Position numbers and translations under genes: made by a program. 14,405 nt of DNA from an uncultured Coprococcus sp. (GTDB taxonomy: Bacteria > Bacillota_A > Clostridia > Lachnospirales > Lachnospiraceae): the NCBI GenBank assembly GCA_900767685.1, contig CAAGAB010000150.1, forward strand, positions 1-14,405. The letters run 5' to 3'. The notes under the pieces were generated by a model. It ran no database searches, had not been told where the DNA came from, and worked only from the letters and a program-made list of their open reading frames with translations. Shown here in pieces: positions 1 through 7,349 of this stretch; the stretch's first letter is position 1; each line of letters starts with the position of its first letter.

Positions 1-1
1 G

Positions 2-799
2 CATGCCAGGCGGAGGGAGCAGGAAGCGATAGAGAACAACAAGACTGTTATAGCCACATTGTCACATGATATAAAGACTCCGATCGCATCCATAAGGGGA
101 TATGCGGAGGCGTTGGTTATGAACATGGATGCCACGCAGGAGCGCCGGGAGAGATATGCGTCGGTCATCATGAAGAAATGTGATGAGGTGACGTCCATAA
201 CGAATGACATGTTTATTCATTCTTTGCACGATCTGGACAGGCTGGTGGTCAAGAGCGATGAGGTTGAGATAAAACCTCTGTTGGAACAAGTACTGTCAGA
301 CATAGGGCTTGGAATGAATATCGTGGTGAATGGAACTGCAAATAGGGAAACAAATGTAGATACAGATGGACGTAATGTCAGAACTTGTGGCGGAGCTATA
401 ACTGAGGCAGTGCTTGAGCATTCAGATTCGGGAAGAGTGGTACAGGTGATAGAAAATATACTGTCTAATGCCTCTAAGTATGCCAGGGACACAGAGATAA
501 GTATTGTTACGGAATGTATATCGCCCGAAAAACTTCCAAGGAATGTCCATGTGAGCGGCGCTGATATGGTATACAGGCTGTCCATAAAGGATCATGGAAC
601 AGGCATCCCGGATAAGGACATGCCGTTCATATATGAGAAGTTTTATCGAGGGGAAAACTCCGGTGATGAACCTGGAGCGGGTCTTGGACTATTTATTGTC
701 CATTATCTCATGGACAGAATGGGCGGAGATGTGGAACTTGTAAATTATGCTGATGGCCTGGAGGCAGTGTTATATTTTGCAGCAAGAAAGGTTTGTTAA
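2..799 (+). CDS. Sensor histidine kinase, C-terminal part (5' end outside window)
   Basis: This is the catalytic end of a membrane two-component sensor kinase. The frame is open from base 2, so the input and membrane part lies upstream of the window; the TTG at 59 falls inside the H-box and is not a real start. Visible motifs in order are a charged linker, the HisKA H-box LSHDIKTP with the phospho-acceptor His at bases 65-67, an N-box QVIENILSNASKYA, a G1 box DHGTGIPD, an F-box region (YEKFYRG) and a G2 box GAGLGLFIV starting at base 674. The order is that of EnvZ/OmpR-class kinases. An ABC ATPase and an FtsX-type permease follow on the same strand, an arrangement typical of cell-envelope or antimicrobial-peptide sensing loci in Firmicutes. 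The cognate response regulator is not in the window and is inferred to lie upstream. Confidence 0.93.
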   Translation, partial: HARRREQEAIENNKTVIATLSHDIKTPIASIRGYAEALVMNMDATQERRERYASVIMKKCDEVTSITNDMFIHSLHDLDRLVVKSDEVEIKPLLEQVLSDIGLGMNIVVNGTANRETNVDTDGRNVRTCGGAITEAVLEHSDSGRVVQVIENILSNASKYARDTEISIVTECISPEKLPRNVHVSGADMVYRLSIKDHGTGIPDKDMPFIYEKFYRGENSGDEPGAGLGLFIVHYLMDRMGGDVELVNYADGLEAVLYFAARKVC

Positions 800-810
800 G
801 GACTTGTTAA
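793..810 (+). promoter_or_regulatory. Tandem TTGTTAA repeat, possible response-regulator site
   Basis: TTGTTAA occurs at 793-799 and again at 804-810, 11 bp apart, one helical turn. The first copy overlaps the kinase stop codon. Direct repeats with this spacing are the usual binding layout of OmpR-class response regulators, and the site precedes the ABC genes such a system would control. I could not find a convincing promoter next to it, so function is only inferred and chance is possible. Confidence 0.25.
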
Positions 811-822
811 TAAATAGGGTGA

Positions 823-892
823 TATGGTTGTAGCACGGTGGCGAGGTGAAGATCTGTAGAGGATGTCTGAATGCCCCCGTGCTACAACTATA
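823..892 (+). promoter_or_regulatory. Long inverted repeat in the kinase-ABC spacer (mRNA hairpin)
   Basis: A perfect 12-bp inverted repeat (GTTGTAGCACGG at 827-838, CCGTGCTACAAC at 877-888) extends outward by a G-U and three A-U pairs to 823-838/877-892. After one mismatch it extends inward by GGC/GCC (840-842/873-875). The 3' arm ends immediately before the ribosome binding site AAAAGGAG (893-900) of the ABC ATPase. No T-tract follows, so it is not a standard terminator. Likely roles are an RNA-processing or stability element, or a translation control element, that sets ATPase/permease levels apart from the kinase. The pairing is seen directly; the function is inferred. Confidence 0.6.
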
Positions 893-906
893 AAAAGGAG
901 AGAAAA

Positions 907-1668
907 ATGGCAGATATAATACTTCAGGCAAGAGACCTTTGCAAAAGCTTTTCCAGTGAGGGCGTGCAGAACCATGTGCTCAACAACATGGATCTGGATA
1001 TCTATAAGGGAGATTTTACAGTCATCATGGGAGCGTCAGGCTCGGGAAAATCCACACTGCTTTATAGTCTGTCCGGGATGGACAGACCGACTTCGGGAAA
1101 GGTCATATATGATGGCGCGGATATAACAGAATATAATGAGAAGCGCATGGCAGAACTCAGGGTGTATGAGTTTGGATTTGTGTTTCAGCAGATACATCTT
1201 GTTAGTAACCTCAGCATTAGAGAGAACATACTTGTGCCGGGTTATATGAATAAGGATACGAGAACAAAAGAGACTGAAAACAGGGCTGATGAACTCATAA
1301 AAAAGATGAATATAGAAAGTGCTGCTGACCGACTTCCTGCACAGGTGTCCGGCGGAGAGGCACAGAGGGGCGCTATTGCCAGAGCGGTCATCAACAGTCC
1401 GGGTATCCTTTTCGCGGATGAGCCGACAGGCGCATTAAACCGCAGAAATACCCAGGATGTGCTGGACCTTCTCACCGAGCTCAACGTGGAGGGACAGAGC
1501 ATACTCATGGTTACCCACGATGTGAGGGCTGCTATCAGGGCGAACAGGATCATCTACATAGAGGACGGAAGGATCATAGGTGAGCTGAAGCTGTCACAAT
1601 ATATTGAAGAAGATCGCAAGAGCCGTGAGAGCCAGATAGATGCATGGCTTGGTTCCATGCAGTGGTAG
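907..1668 (+). CDS. ABC transporter ATP-binding protein (MacB/LolD-type)
   Basis: This 253-residue ATPase powers the permease encoded just downstream. It carries Walker A GASGSGKST (residues 42-50), a Q-loop around FVFQQ (92-96), a signature VSGGEAQRGAIARA (from 147), Walker B ILFADEPTGAL (from 167, with D171 and E172) and the H-loop MVTHD (H204). Length and motifs fit the MacB/LolD/BceA branch, whose partners are FtsX-like permeases. I chose the ATG at 907 because AAAAGGAG at 893-900 sits 6 bases upstream. An in-frame ATG at 871 would add 12 residues but lies inside the 3' half of the inverted repeat and has no ribosome binding site. The stop codon TAG overlaps the AGGAGG of the permease gene, so the two are translationally linked. 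The substrate is unknown; a peptide antibiotic or envelope lipid or protein is likely from the adjacent kinase. Confidence 0.95.
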   Translation: MADIILQARDLCKSFSSEGVQNHVLNNMDLDIYKGDFTVIMGASGSGKSTLLYSLSGMDRPTSGKVIYDGADITEYNEKRMAELRVYEFGFVFQQIHLVSNLSIRENILVPGYMNKDTRTKETENRADELIKKMNIESAADRLPAQVSGGEAQRGAIARAVINSPGILFADEPTGALNRRNTQDVLDLLTELNVEGQSILMVTHDVRAAIRANRIIYIEDGRIIGELKLSQYIEEDRKSRESQIDAWLGSMQW

Positions 1669-1678
1669 GAGGTAAAGG

Positions 1679-4135
1679 ATGAGATATATCATGATGGTGC
1701 TTCGAGGGAATATGAGAAGAAACAAGGGCGTGCATATAAGTGTGTTCGTGCTTATGCTTATCATTTCTCTGGCATTCTGTTCAGTGCTTTCTTACTACAC
1801 GAATTCCATAAGGCATGATTCAGAAGCTATGGAAGAGGTTGGTTATGGAGGTATGCTTGCCGCACTTTATGGGGAGAACAGGCTGGATGCCTATGGAACA
1901 AGTGCAGACAAGATAATAAAGAATATTGGCAAATGTGATGCGGTGCAGGAAGTGAAAGCAGCAGATGTTGTATATCTGCTGCTTAAGGACTGCAATGGAA
2001 AAGGCGGAAACAGCAGCTTCGTTTTGAATGATACAGACAGCGTGCTCACATATGATCAGTATGATGTGGATAACAAAATGACAGATCGCCGGCTTGAAAA
2101 AGGTGAGGTAAGTGTGCCGTTCAGTTTCATAGGTATGTATGACTGCAAGATTGGTGATACAGTCGAGCTGGGCAATGATAACGGTTCTTATACCTTCAAA
2201 GTTGCGTCATTTTTCGAGGATCCATATATGGGATCTTCGGTCATGGGAATAAAGACGATATTGATCTCAGATGAGGATTTTGCGGATTTCAAGGAAAAGG
2301 CTGCGGAAGATCACAGAAGAGGACTGGAAGATGACAAGAGATCCTTTGAATTGTCAAAGCTTATCATCATAGATAAAAAGCCGGGCCTGGCGCTTACGGA
2401 GATGGAGTTTGAGAGAGAACTGAATAATGTGAGTGAATTCGCTTCATATTGCTGGATAACTTTATCAAAGGAGCAGGCGGGAAATTACATGCTTCTTATG
2501 ACAAAGGTATTCTCCGCGGTGCTGCTTATATTTGTTGTGTTGCTTCTGGTGGCGGCTATGATAGTTCTAGGACACAACATCGGCAGCAGCATAGAGATGG
2601 ATTTTGTTAACATAGGAATACTCAAAGCGGTCGGAATGACAAATGCATCGGTGAAGCTGGCGTTGCTTGCCGGGTATATGTGCACTGTGGCGATTGGACT
2701 GTTTGCTGGAATACCACTGGCCATTCCGATACTAAAAATTATAAATGGTGCCACAAGATCTTCTTCAGGACTTGAAGTTCCGTTTGATATTAATGTAGGA
2801 CTTGTGCTGTGTGTCATATTGGCGATACTGCTTCTGGTAGCAGCATTTATCATGTTGAAGACAAGGAGAATATCCGAGGCCACACCTATAAAGGCGATAA
2901 GAGGTGGACGGGACAGTGTGCATTTCTCAAGCGTTCTGAAGCTTCCGGTCTCAGGCAAGAAACTTGGTGTGAGTCTTGCATACAGACAGTTTATATCTGA
3001 GAAGAAACAGTATGTCGCAGCCATCATAGTGACTGCTATACTTGCCATGTTCATGATACTTATGAACGATATGATGCGCTGGTTTAATTCACAGAATATG
3101 CTGGTGGATATGTTTTCAGTCACGAAGTATGACCTGACTGCTTCGTTTGTCGATGAGGATACGCAGAAGGATATAGAGAATGTTATATCAGAACACACAG
3201 CGTATAGAAAATATCAAATGTCCAGCGAGTACCTTCTGTTCGATGATGTGCAGATGTATTGTTATATAGTGGAGGACCCTGATATGATCAACACGATAAG
3301 AAAGGGAAGAACCTGCACATATGACAATGAAGTGCTGATAACCCAGTATGTGGCTGATGGATTTCATATGAACGTAGGTGACACAGTCACAATCAAGCGC
3401 GGCGGAGTGGCAAGGAAGATGGTGATCTCCGGCATATACGATTCGGCAAATGATATGGGCAAGAACTTTGCAATTAGTAAGGCTGCATATAGTAAGTTTG
3501 CCAGCGAAGAGACCGTAAGTGAGTCTGGTGTCAGTGGAGCTGCCAAAAGCAATTCAGATGAAGAGAAATGGAGCGGCAAAGGAATATGTTATGATCTTGA
3601 CAATACTGATGAATGTGATGCGATAATCCAGGAGATAGATAAGAGATATGGCGATAATCAGGGCATCACGTATTCAATACATTCAGCAAAGGATGATTTT
3701 GAAGGAGTGGCGGGTACAGTCAACATTGCAATACAGGGACTCACATTGCTCACATATATGTTGGGGGCTGTATTCGTGATAGTCACGGTCATAATCGTGT
3801 GTGGCAAGGTTCTCATGCGTGAGCAGAAGGATATCGGAATATACAAGGCACTTGGATTTACATCCTTCAGACTCAGATGCCAGCTTGCGGTCCGCTTTAT
3901 CGTGACGGCAGTTGTGGGCTCGCTGCTTGGTATAGTTCTGGCACTTATCGTCAGCAAGCCATTCTTCAAGGCAGGATTTGAATCATTTGGAATATACAGT
4001 TTTAATTTAAGTACAAGCGTGATATCACTGGTTATACCATTGGTATTTATGAGCGTGTTATTCTCTGTGGTAGCATTTATCAGAGCGGGGAACATCAGAA
4101 AGGTTCAGCCGCAGGTGCTCATCGCAGATCAGTAG
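1679..4135 (+). CDS. FtsX/MacB-like ABC transporter permease
   Basis: This 818-residue membrane protein is the permease partner of the preceding ATPase. It is built as two similar halves. Each has one membrane helix, a large extracytoplasmic domain, then three helices. Approximate helices are 18-40, 275-298, 325-350 and 372-393 in the first half, and 445-465, 687-711, 737-758 and 785-805 in the second. The FtsX-family coupling motif occurs twice: VNIGILKAVGMTNASVK in the first half and KDIGIYKALGFTSF in the second. Two extracytoplasmic domains of roughly 220-240 residues distinguish it from BceB-type permeases, which have ten helices and a single large loop. The start ATG is preceded by AGGAGG at 1667-1672, which overlaps the stop of the ATPase gene. 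The locus suggests a role in peptide resistance, lipoprotein handling or envelope maintenance; the sequence does not say which. Confidence 0.93.
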   Translation: MRYIMMVLRGNMRRNKGVHISVFVLMLIISLAFCSVLSYYTNSIRHDSEAMEEVGYGGMLAALYGENRLDAYGTSADKIIKNIGKCDAVQEVKAADVVYLLLKDCNGKGGNSSFVLNDTDSVLTYDQYDVDNKMTDRRLEKGEVSVPFSFIGMYDCKIGDTVELGNDNGSYTFKVASFFEDPYMGSSVMGIKTILISDEDFADFKEKAAEDHRRGLEDDKRSFELSKLIIIDKKPGLALTEMEFERELNNVSEFASYCWITLSKEQAGNYMLLMTKVFSAVLLIFVVLLLVAAMIVLGHNIGSSIEMDFVNIGILKAVGMTNASVKLALLAGYMCTVAIGLFAGIPLAIPILKIINGATRSSSGLEVPFDINVGLVLCVILAILLLVAAFIMLKTRRISEATPIKAIRGGRDSVHFSSVLKLPVSGKKLGVSLAYRQFISEKKQYVAAIIVTAILAMFMILMNDMMRWFNSQNMLVDMFSVTKYDLTASFVDEDTQKDIENVISEHTAYRKYQMSSEYLLFDDVQMYCYIVEDPDMINTIRKGRTCTYDNEVLITQYVADGFHMNVGDTVTIKRGGVARKMVISGIYDSANDMGKNFAISKAAYSKFASEETVSESGVSGAAKSNSDEEKWSGKGICYDLDNTDECDAIIQEIDKRYGDNQGITYSIHSAKDDFEGVAGTVNIAIQGLTLLTYMLGAVFVIVTVIIVCGKVLMREQKDIGIYKALGFTSFRLRCQLAVRFIVTAVVGSLLGIVLALIVSKPFFKAGFESFGIYSFNLSTSVISLVIPLVFMSVLFSVVAFIRAGNIRKVQPQVLIADQ

Positions 4136-4146
4136 AAGTATATAGG

Positions 4147-4187
4147 AGAGTGGAACTATGTATACAGCCGTAGTTCTGCTCTTTTTT
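4147..4187 (+). terminator. Rho-independent terminator after the ABC operon
   Basis: The arms 4147-4160 and 4169-4182 form a 14-bp stem (with three G-U pairs) around an 8-base loop, followed by a run of six T at 4182-4187. It lies 11 bases after the permease stop codon and closes the kinase/ABC unit. Confidence 0.9.
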
Positions 4188-4216
4188 GTTTGCCACGAGT
4201 TCTTGACATTTGTCAC

Positions 4217-4246
4217 TTGTTATGGTCATGCCCTATGGAATATAAT
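4217..4246 (+). promoter_or_regulatory. Candidate sigma-A promoter for the DUF1294 gene
   Basis: TTGTTA at 4217-4222 and a perfect TATAAT at 4241-4246 are 18 bases apart, giving a predicted leader of about 35 bases. Just upstream is the palindrome TGACA-TT-TGTCA (4204-4215), which also contains a TTGACA. It could be an operator at the upstream promoter edge, but it is short. Confidence 0.5.
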
Positions 4247-4285
4247 GTCTATATACAATGTCAGTAGACAAGGTGGGTATATATA

Positions 4286-4864
4286 ATGGATAAGTTGATC
4301 ATATATCTGATATGTATAAATATACTAGGAGCTGTCCTTGATGGAGTGACGGCTGCGAGACGCAGGAGAACAAGCCATAAGGCGCTCAGTGTTCTGCTGG
4401 GGATCATAGCCATTGCCGGTGGTGCCCCTGGCATGATAATAGCATTTGCGTTGTGTGACAGGACTGCATCCAAGACGAATATGATGCTGAGAGTGTTCAC
4501 AGTGTGCGTGTGTGTGATAGAGCTTGCGGTGTTCATGACTTGGAAGCTCAGACCGGCGGGCAAATTGAACTTTGCATTCTGGGATGTGTTTGTGGAATAC
4601 AGATGGACACTTTGGTCCGTTGCGGCAATGAGTGTTATAACATTTGTCATGTTCGGAATTGACAAATACAGAGCGGTCAAGGGCGGATACAGGATACCTA
4701 TAGCTGTCCTGCTCGGCATGGCATTTGCCGGTGGAAGTATCGGTGCTCTGCTTGGAATGGTGGCGTTCAGGCACAAGATAAGGAAGAATTATTTCTCAGT
4801 TGGAGTGCCACTTATACTTGTAATGCAGGTGGTGCTTCTGATATGTGTGGTTAATCTGCTGTAG
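4286..4864 (+). CDS. DUF1294 membrane protein with an apparent internal duplication
   Basis: This is a 192-residue integral membrane protein of unknown function. The C-terminal half (about 108-185) is a clear DUF1294 domain: DKYRA (126-130), the AGGSIGALLGM stretch (148-158) and FRHKIRKNYF (161-170), followed by a hydrophobic tail. The N-terminal half repeats the same pattern with about a 104-107-residue offset: a hydrophobic helix, D19 followed by a basic cluster, then AIAGGAPGM (42-50) and CDRTASKTN (57-65) in the place of FRHKIRKNY. DUF1294 proteins are usually about 90-130 residues with one copy, so this looks like an ancient tandem duplication in which the N-terminal copy has lost the HK pair. 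AAGGTGG at 4270-4276 supports the start, with 9-base spacing. The gene ends in a 14-bp tail-to-tail overlap with the DUF6512 gene on the other strand. Confidence 0.85.
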   Translation: MDKLIIYLICINILGAVLDGVTAARRRRTSHKALSVLLGIIAIAGGAPGMIIAFALCDRTASKTNMMLRVFTVCVCVIELAVFMTWKLRPAGKLNFAFWDVFVEYRWTLWSVAAMSVITFVMFGIDKYRAVKGGYRIPIAVLLGMAFAGGSIGALLGMVAFRHKIRKNYFSVGVPLILVMQVVLLICVVNLL

Positions 4865-5369
4865 GATCCGCAAATATCCCCAGTTCAGGCGGGTAGTTGG
4901 TAAATGCAAAGAATGCAACCGCGAGAATAGCCAGGATGGTCATAGCAACGTAGTCATTTATGCACATTTGCCTGGATTCTAATCTGTTTTCGGTTCGCAA
5001 TGCATATACAACCCCGGCAAAATAAAGTGCGATGTTCAGAAACTCATAATTCCTGCCCAGTACACCGTTTAGAGTGTAGAAACCGACCACAATGAATGCC
5101 ATACCTGACAGGATACCGATAGTCCTTGCTGGAAGATAATTTTCCGGCAGGGGCTTATCTTTTATATGAGTCCAGAGAAATTCGATTATCGTAAGCAGGA
5201 GCATAGGGAAAAATATGAGTTTTAGATGCTCCCAGGTCGACTCGTTCACTGCTGAGAACAGTCCGACTGCGGGATTGCCTCCCGACCATTCGTATGTGAA
5301 GTGGAGCAGGACACCGAGGATCGATATGAAGATAAAGTGAAAAAGGTTGAGTTTGGTTTTTATTTGCAT
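4851..5369 (-). CDS. DUF6512 family membrane protein
   Basis: This is a 172-residue protein with about five hydrophobic helices and no known function. It shows family features I recognise: an N-terminal helix followed by LLHFTYEWSGGNP (21-33), AVNESTWEHLKLIFFPMLL (40-58), and near the C-terminus FTNYPPELGIFADP, a conserved ending of this family. The ATG start, read on the minus strand, is preceded by CGGAG with about 8 bases of spacing. Its 3' end overlaps the DUF1294 gene by 14 bp, so read-through of either gene yields transcript antisense to the other. A TATACT box (plus-strand AGTATA at 5407-5412) lies upstream, but I see no good -35 element. Confidence 0.85.
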   Translation of the reverse strand: MQIKTKLNLFHFIFISILGVLLHFTYEWSGGNPAVGLFSAVNESTWEHLKLIFFPMLLLTIIEFLWTHIKDKPLPENYLPARTIGILSGMAFIVVGFYTLNGVLGRNYEFLNIALYFAGVVYALRTENRLESRQMCINDYVAMTILAILAVAFFAFTNYPPELGIFADPTAD

Positions 5370-6050
5370 TAAGGGTTCTCCGATGAAAACAGATACTTTA
5401 TTACATAGTATATGACGAATTATGATTAATATGATTGTATGGTGCTAGGCCCCCGATTGGTTCTCATAAGTTTCTGTAGCTTTAGCAGATGAAAAGGAAT
5501 TAAAATTATCATTTTCCGATCGTTCAATCCTTGCGTGCTTATATCGGCAAGTTTGACGGTTGGGATTGTGTAAATGTGAGATTTTCATTCCCAAAATCAA
5601 GTTTCAGTTTATATTCACTGGGTACTTTTGACGAAACATCTCCCAGAAATATGATGCAGGGATTCGTGTCAGCTTTAGATGATAGCGATAGCATTTTTTG
5701 AAAATATGATCAAAGATCATATGGTCGCGATTAGAATTTTGTTTTGGATTTGTCAAATATTGTTCTCCTTTGCTTTAAATCCAGCTGGTAAGCCACACAT
5801 TACAGCAGTAAAAGGCTAAGTCAATATATTTGGGCAAATGCGCTAAATAAGCGAAAACAATGGTTTTTTAACTTTTGGGAAAGTAGAAGTGGCGAAAAGC
5901 ACTTTTATATGTTCGAAATATAAGCGACCACAGGAAAAAATAGATTTAGCGCATTATCCAAAAAGTAAAATGTGCATGGATAAAATACTAGAATCGCTTT
6001 ATTTTTACCCTGGAGACTTATTTGGTATATTAAGCGATGCCGTGTAAGAG
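5370..6050. other. Long AT-rich intergenic stretch without a confident gene
   Basis: About 680 bases separate the divergent DUF6512 and HTH genes. I see no complete gene. Contents are an 8-bp inverted repeat ATATGATC-AAA-GATCATAT (5704-5722), a 12-bp inverted repeat enclosing smaller hairpins (5837-5955), a TTATCCA/TGGATAA hairpin (5954-5983) and three copies of TAAGCGA (5848-5854, 5921-5927, 6031-6037). Two adjoining open stretches on the plus strand (5504-5698 and 5700-5819), offset by one base at a T6 run, could be a decayed gene but have no start signal and resemble nothing I know. Confidence 0.6.
5837..5955. other. Candidate structured element bounded by a 12-bp inverted repeat
   Basis: AATGCGCTAAAT (5837-5848) is the exact reverse complement of ATTTAGCGCATT (5944-5955). 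Nested inside are GTGGCG (5889-5894) against CGACCAC (5925-5931, one bulged A), and TTATAT/ATATAA (5905-5910/5918-5923) around a 7-base loop. An alternative AAGTG/CACTT hairpin (5887-5891/5900-5904) competes with the second stem. It could be a structured RNA, an operator pair looped by a repressor, or chance in AT-rich DNA. No target-site duplication flanks it, so a miniature transposon is unlikely. Confidence 0.3.
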
Positions 6051-6080
6051 TTGACAATGAGCAGGATAACAACATACTAT
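6051..6080 (+). promoter_or_regulatory. Promoter of the HTH-STAND operon
   Basis: A perfect -35 TTGACA (6051-6056) and a -10 TACTAT (6075-6080) are separated by 18 bases. The predicted transcription start near 6087 leaves only about 10 bases before the ATG at 6097 but about 30 before the ATG at 6118, which favours the latter start. Confidence 0.7.
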
Positions 6081-6117
6081 TTAATATATAATTATTATGG
6101 AAAGTCGGAAGATACAA

Positions 6118-7305
6118 ATGGCAGAATATACAGACAAGATGATAGCTCGCTGCAGTGAAATCACCCCATATGATGACAATTATCTGGAAGAACTGCGTTG
6201 CCAGATGGAGCGCTTTAGAAATTTTGGAGAGGCTTTGGATACATTTCTTATAGAGAAAGGTTATGCCGGGAGCTCGGATGATGTGAGCAGTAAAATAGAT
6301 TTTATAAAGAAAAGATACAGTGCGCGCGGTGCGATGTCTCCGAGAAATATGTCAAAGTGGTTTTCTGGAGATATTACTATCAATAAGAGTACCGCACTGC
6401 AATTGAGTTTTGTATTTGGCTTGGGAGTCGAGGAGACTGAGGATTTTCTGAGACGGATCTGCCTTTTGAGGGGATTTGATCTTCATGATATGGAAGAGAT
6501 CGTGTACTATATGGCGATCAAACTGAAAACGGATTATAAGACGCTGCAAATGATGTTGGAAAATCTGCCGGACGTGGATGCTCAGAGAATTCCAGATGAT
6601 GATAAGGCATTTTATACAGGCGATATAGCCGGTGAGGTGAAGAAACTCTCGTCTATGGAGGAAACAGCGGTATATATAGCCCGAAATGCGGAAAGATTTG
6701 CATATAAGCATGTTACTGCGACAAAAATGTTAAAGAGAATGTGGCTGAAAATATCGGGTGAGAATGGAATAGCCGCAGCAGAGCGCAGGGCATTTCAAGT
6801 GGAGCTTCCTGAGACTGGTAAAAGCAATGGCTTTGATACGTCTCTGTCGGTGTGGACTATTTATCTGCAAATGATAGGCCTATATGGACCAAATGTCAGA
6901 AAAGCGGCCGGTGGAAGAAATATCAGAAATATACTCACAGACAGCGGGCTGATCCATGCGTTTGCCGTGTATTGTTATCCGGATCGGGATGGTTTGGAAA
7001 AAGTGCTTAATGGTGCGCGCATATCAGATGAGAGAATGAGAAAATTGCTTATCCTTCTCTCGTTTTATGAGTACCTGGCGGGGAAAGCAGTTGCGTGTGG
7101 GGGCAGAACGGTGAGTGGCAGAGATGCAGAGAATTGCCGGCTGCGGATAAATGATATTCTGCTGAGTTCCGGGTATCAGACACTTTATGCAGGCAATCCA
7201 TATGACTGGATATTTTTATTTGCGCTGGAAAATGATGATCCTCTTACAACATTCAGAGAGGATTTTATGCAGGAGATATATTTCGACAGCAAATCGCAGC
7301 GGTAA
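6118..7305 (+). CDS. HTH-like protein of unknown function, partner of the kinase-STAND gene
   Basis: This is a 395-residue soluble protein whose family I cannot name. Residues about 70-118 look like a lambda-repressor-type helix-turn-helix: SPRNMSKWFSG, then FVFGLGVEETEDFLRRI. The rest is mostly helical, and near the C-terminus is GNPYDWIFLFALENDDPL (359-376), a pattern I associate with HTH-like proteins found beside signalling genes in Clostridia; that association is from memory. There is no signal peptide or membrane segment. I chose ATG 6118 because GGAAG at 6107-6111 sits 6 bases upstream and the promoter would give an almost leaderless message for ATG 6097, which would add 7 residues. 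It lies 44 bases upstream of the kinase-STAND gene on the same strand with no terminator between, so the two are probably one operon. It may regulate, recruit or be modified by the downstream protein. This is inference. Confidence 0.75.
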   Translation: MAEYTDKMIARCSEITPYDDNYLEELRCQMERFRNFGEALDTFLIEKGYAGSSDDVSSKIDFIKKRYSARGAMSPRNMSKWFSGDITINKSTALQLSFVFGLGVEETEDFLRRICLLRGFDLHDMEEIVYYMAIKLKTDYKTLQMMLENLPDVDAQRIPDDDKAFYTGDIAGEVKKLSSMEETAVYIARNAERFAYKHVTATKMLKRMWLKISGENGIAAAERRAFQVELPETGKSNGFDTSLSVWTIYLQMIGLYGPNVRKAAGGRNIRNILTDSGLIHAFAVYCYPDRDGLEKVLNGARISDERMRKLLILLSFYEYLAGKAVACGGRTVSGRDAENCRLRINDILLSSGYQTLYAGNPYDWIFLFALENDDPLTTFREDFMQEIYFDSKSQR

Positions 7306-7349
7306 AAGCTGGCTATAACAGAGATTCATGAAAAAGCAGGATACGGAAT

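Noticed and set aside
871..906. ATG at 871 as start of the ABC ATPase
   Set aside because: It lies in the arm region of the inverted repeat without a ribosome binding site; the ATG at 907 has a strong one at the right distance.
2485..3198. Long open frame (237 codons) on the minus strand
   Set aside because: It lies entirely inside the permease gene, whose motifs and membrane pattern are clear. The antisense translation has no recognisable domain.
4261..4776. Minus-strand frame of 171 codons
   Set aside because: Shadow of the DUF1294 gene on the opposite strand, which has a ribosome binding site and a recognised domain.
5837..5955. Miniature inverted-repeat transposon
   Set aside because: The 12-bp terminal repeats are suggestive, but no target-site duplication flanks them and no second copy is in the window.
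5905..6117. 70-codon minus-strand frame in the AT-rich spacer
   Set aside because: No ribosome binding site, low-complexity hydrophobic composition, and it covers the promoter of the HTH gene.
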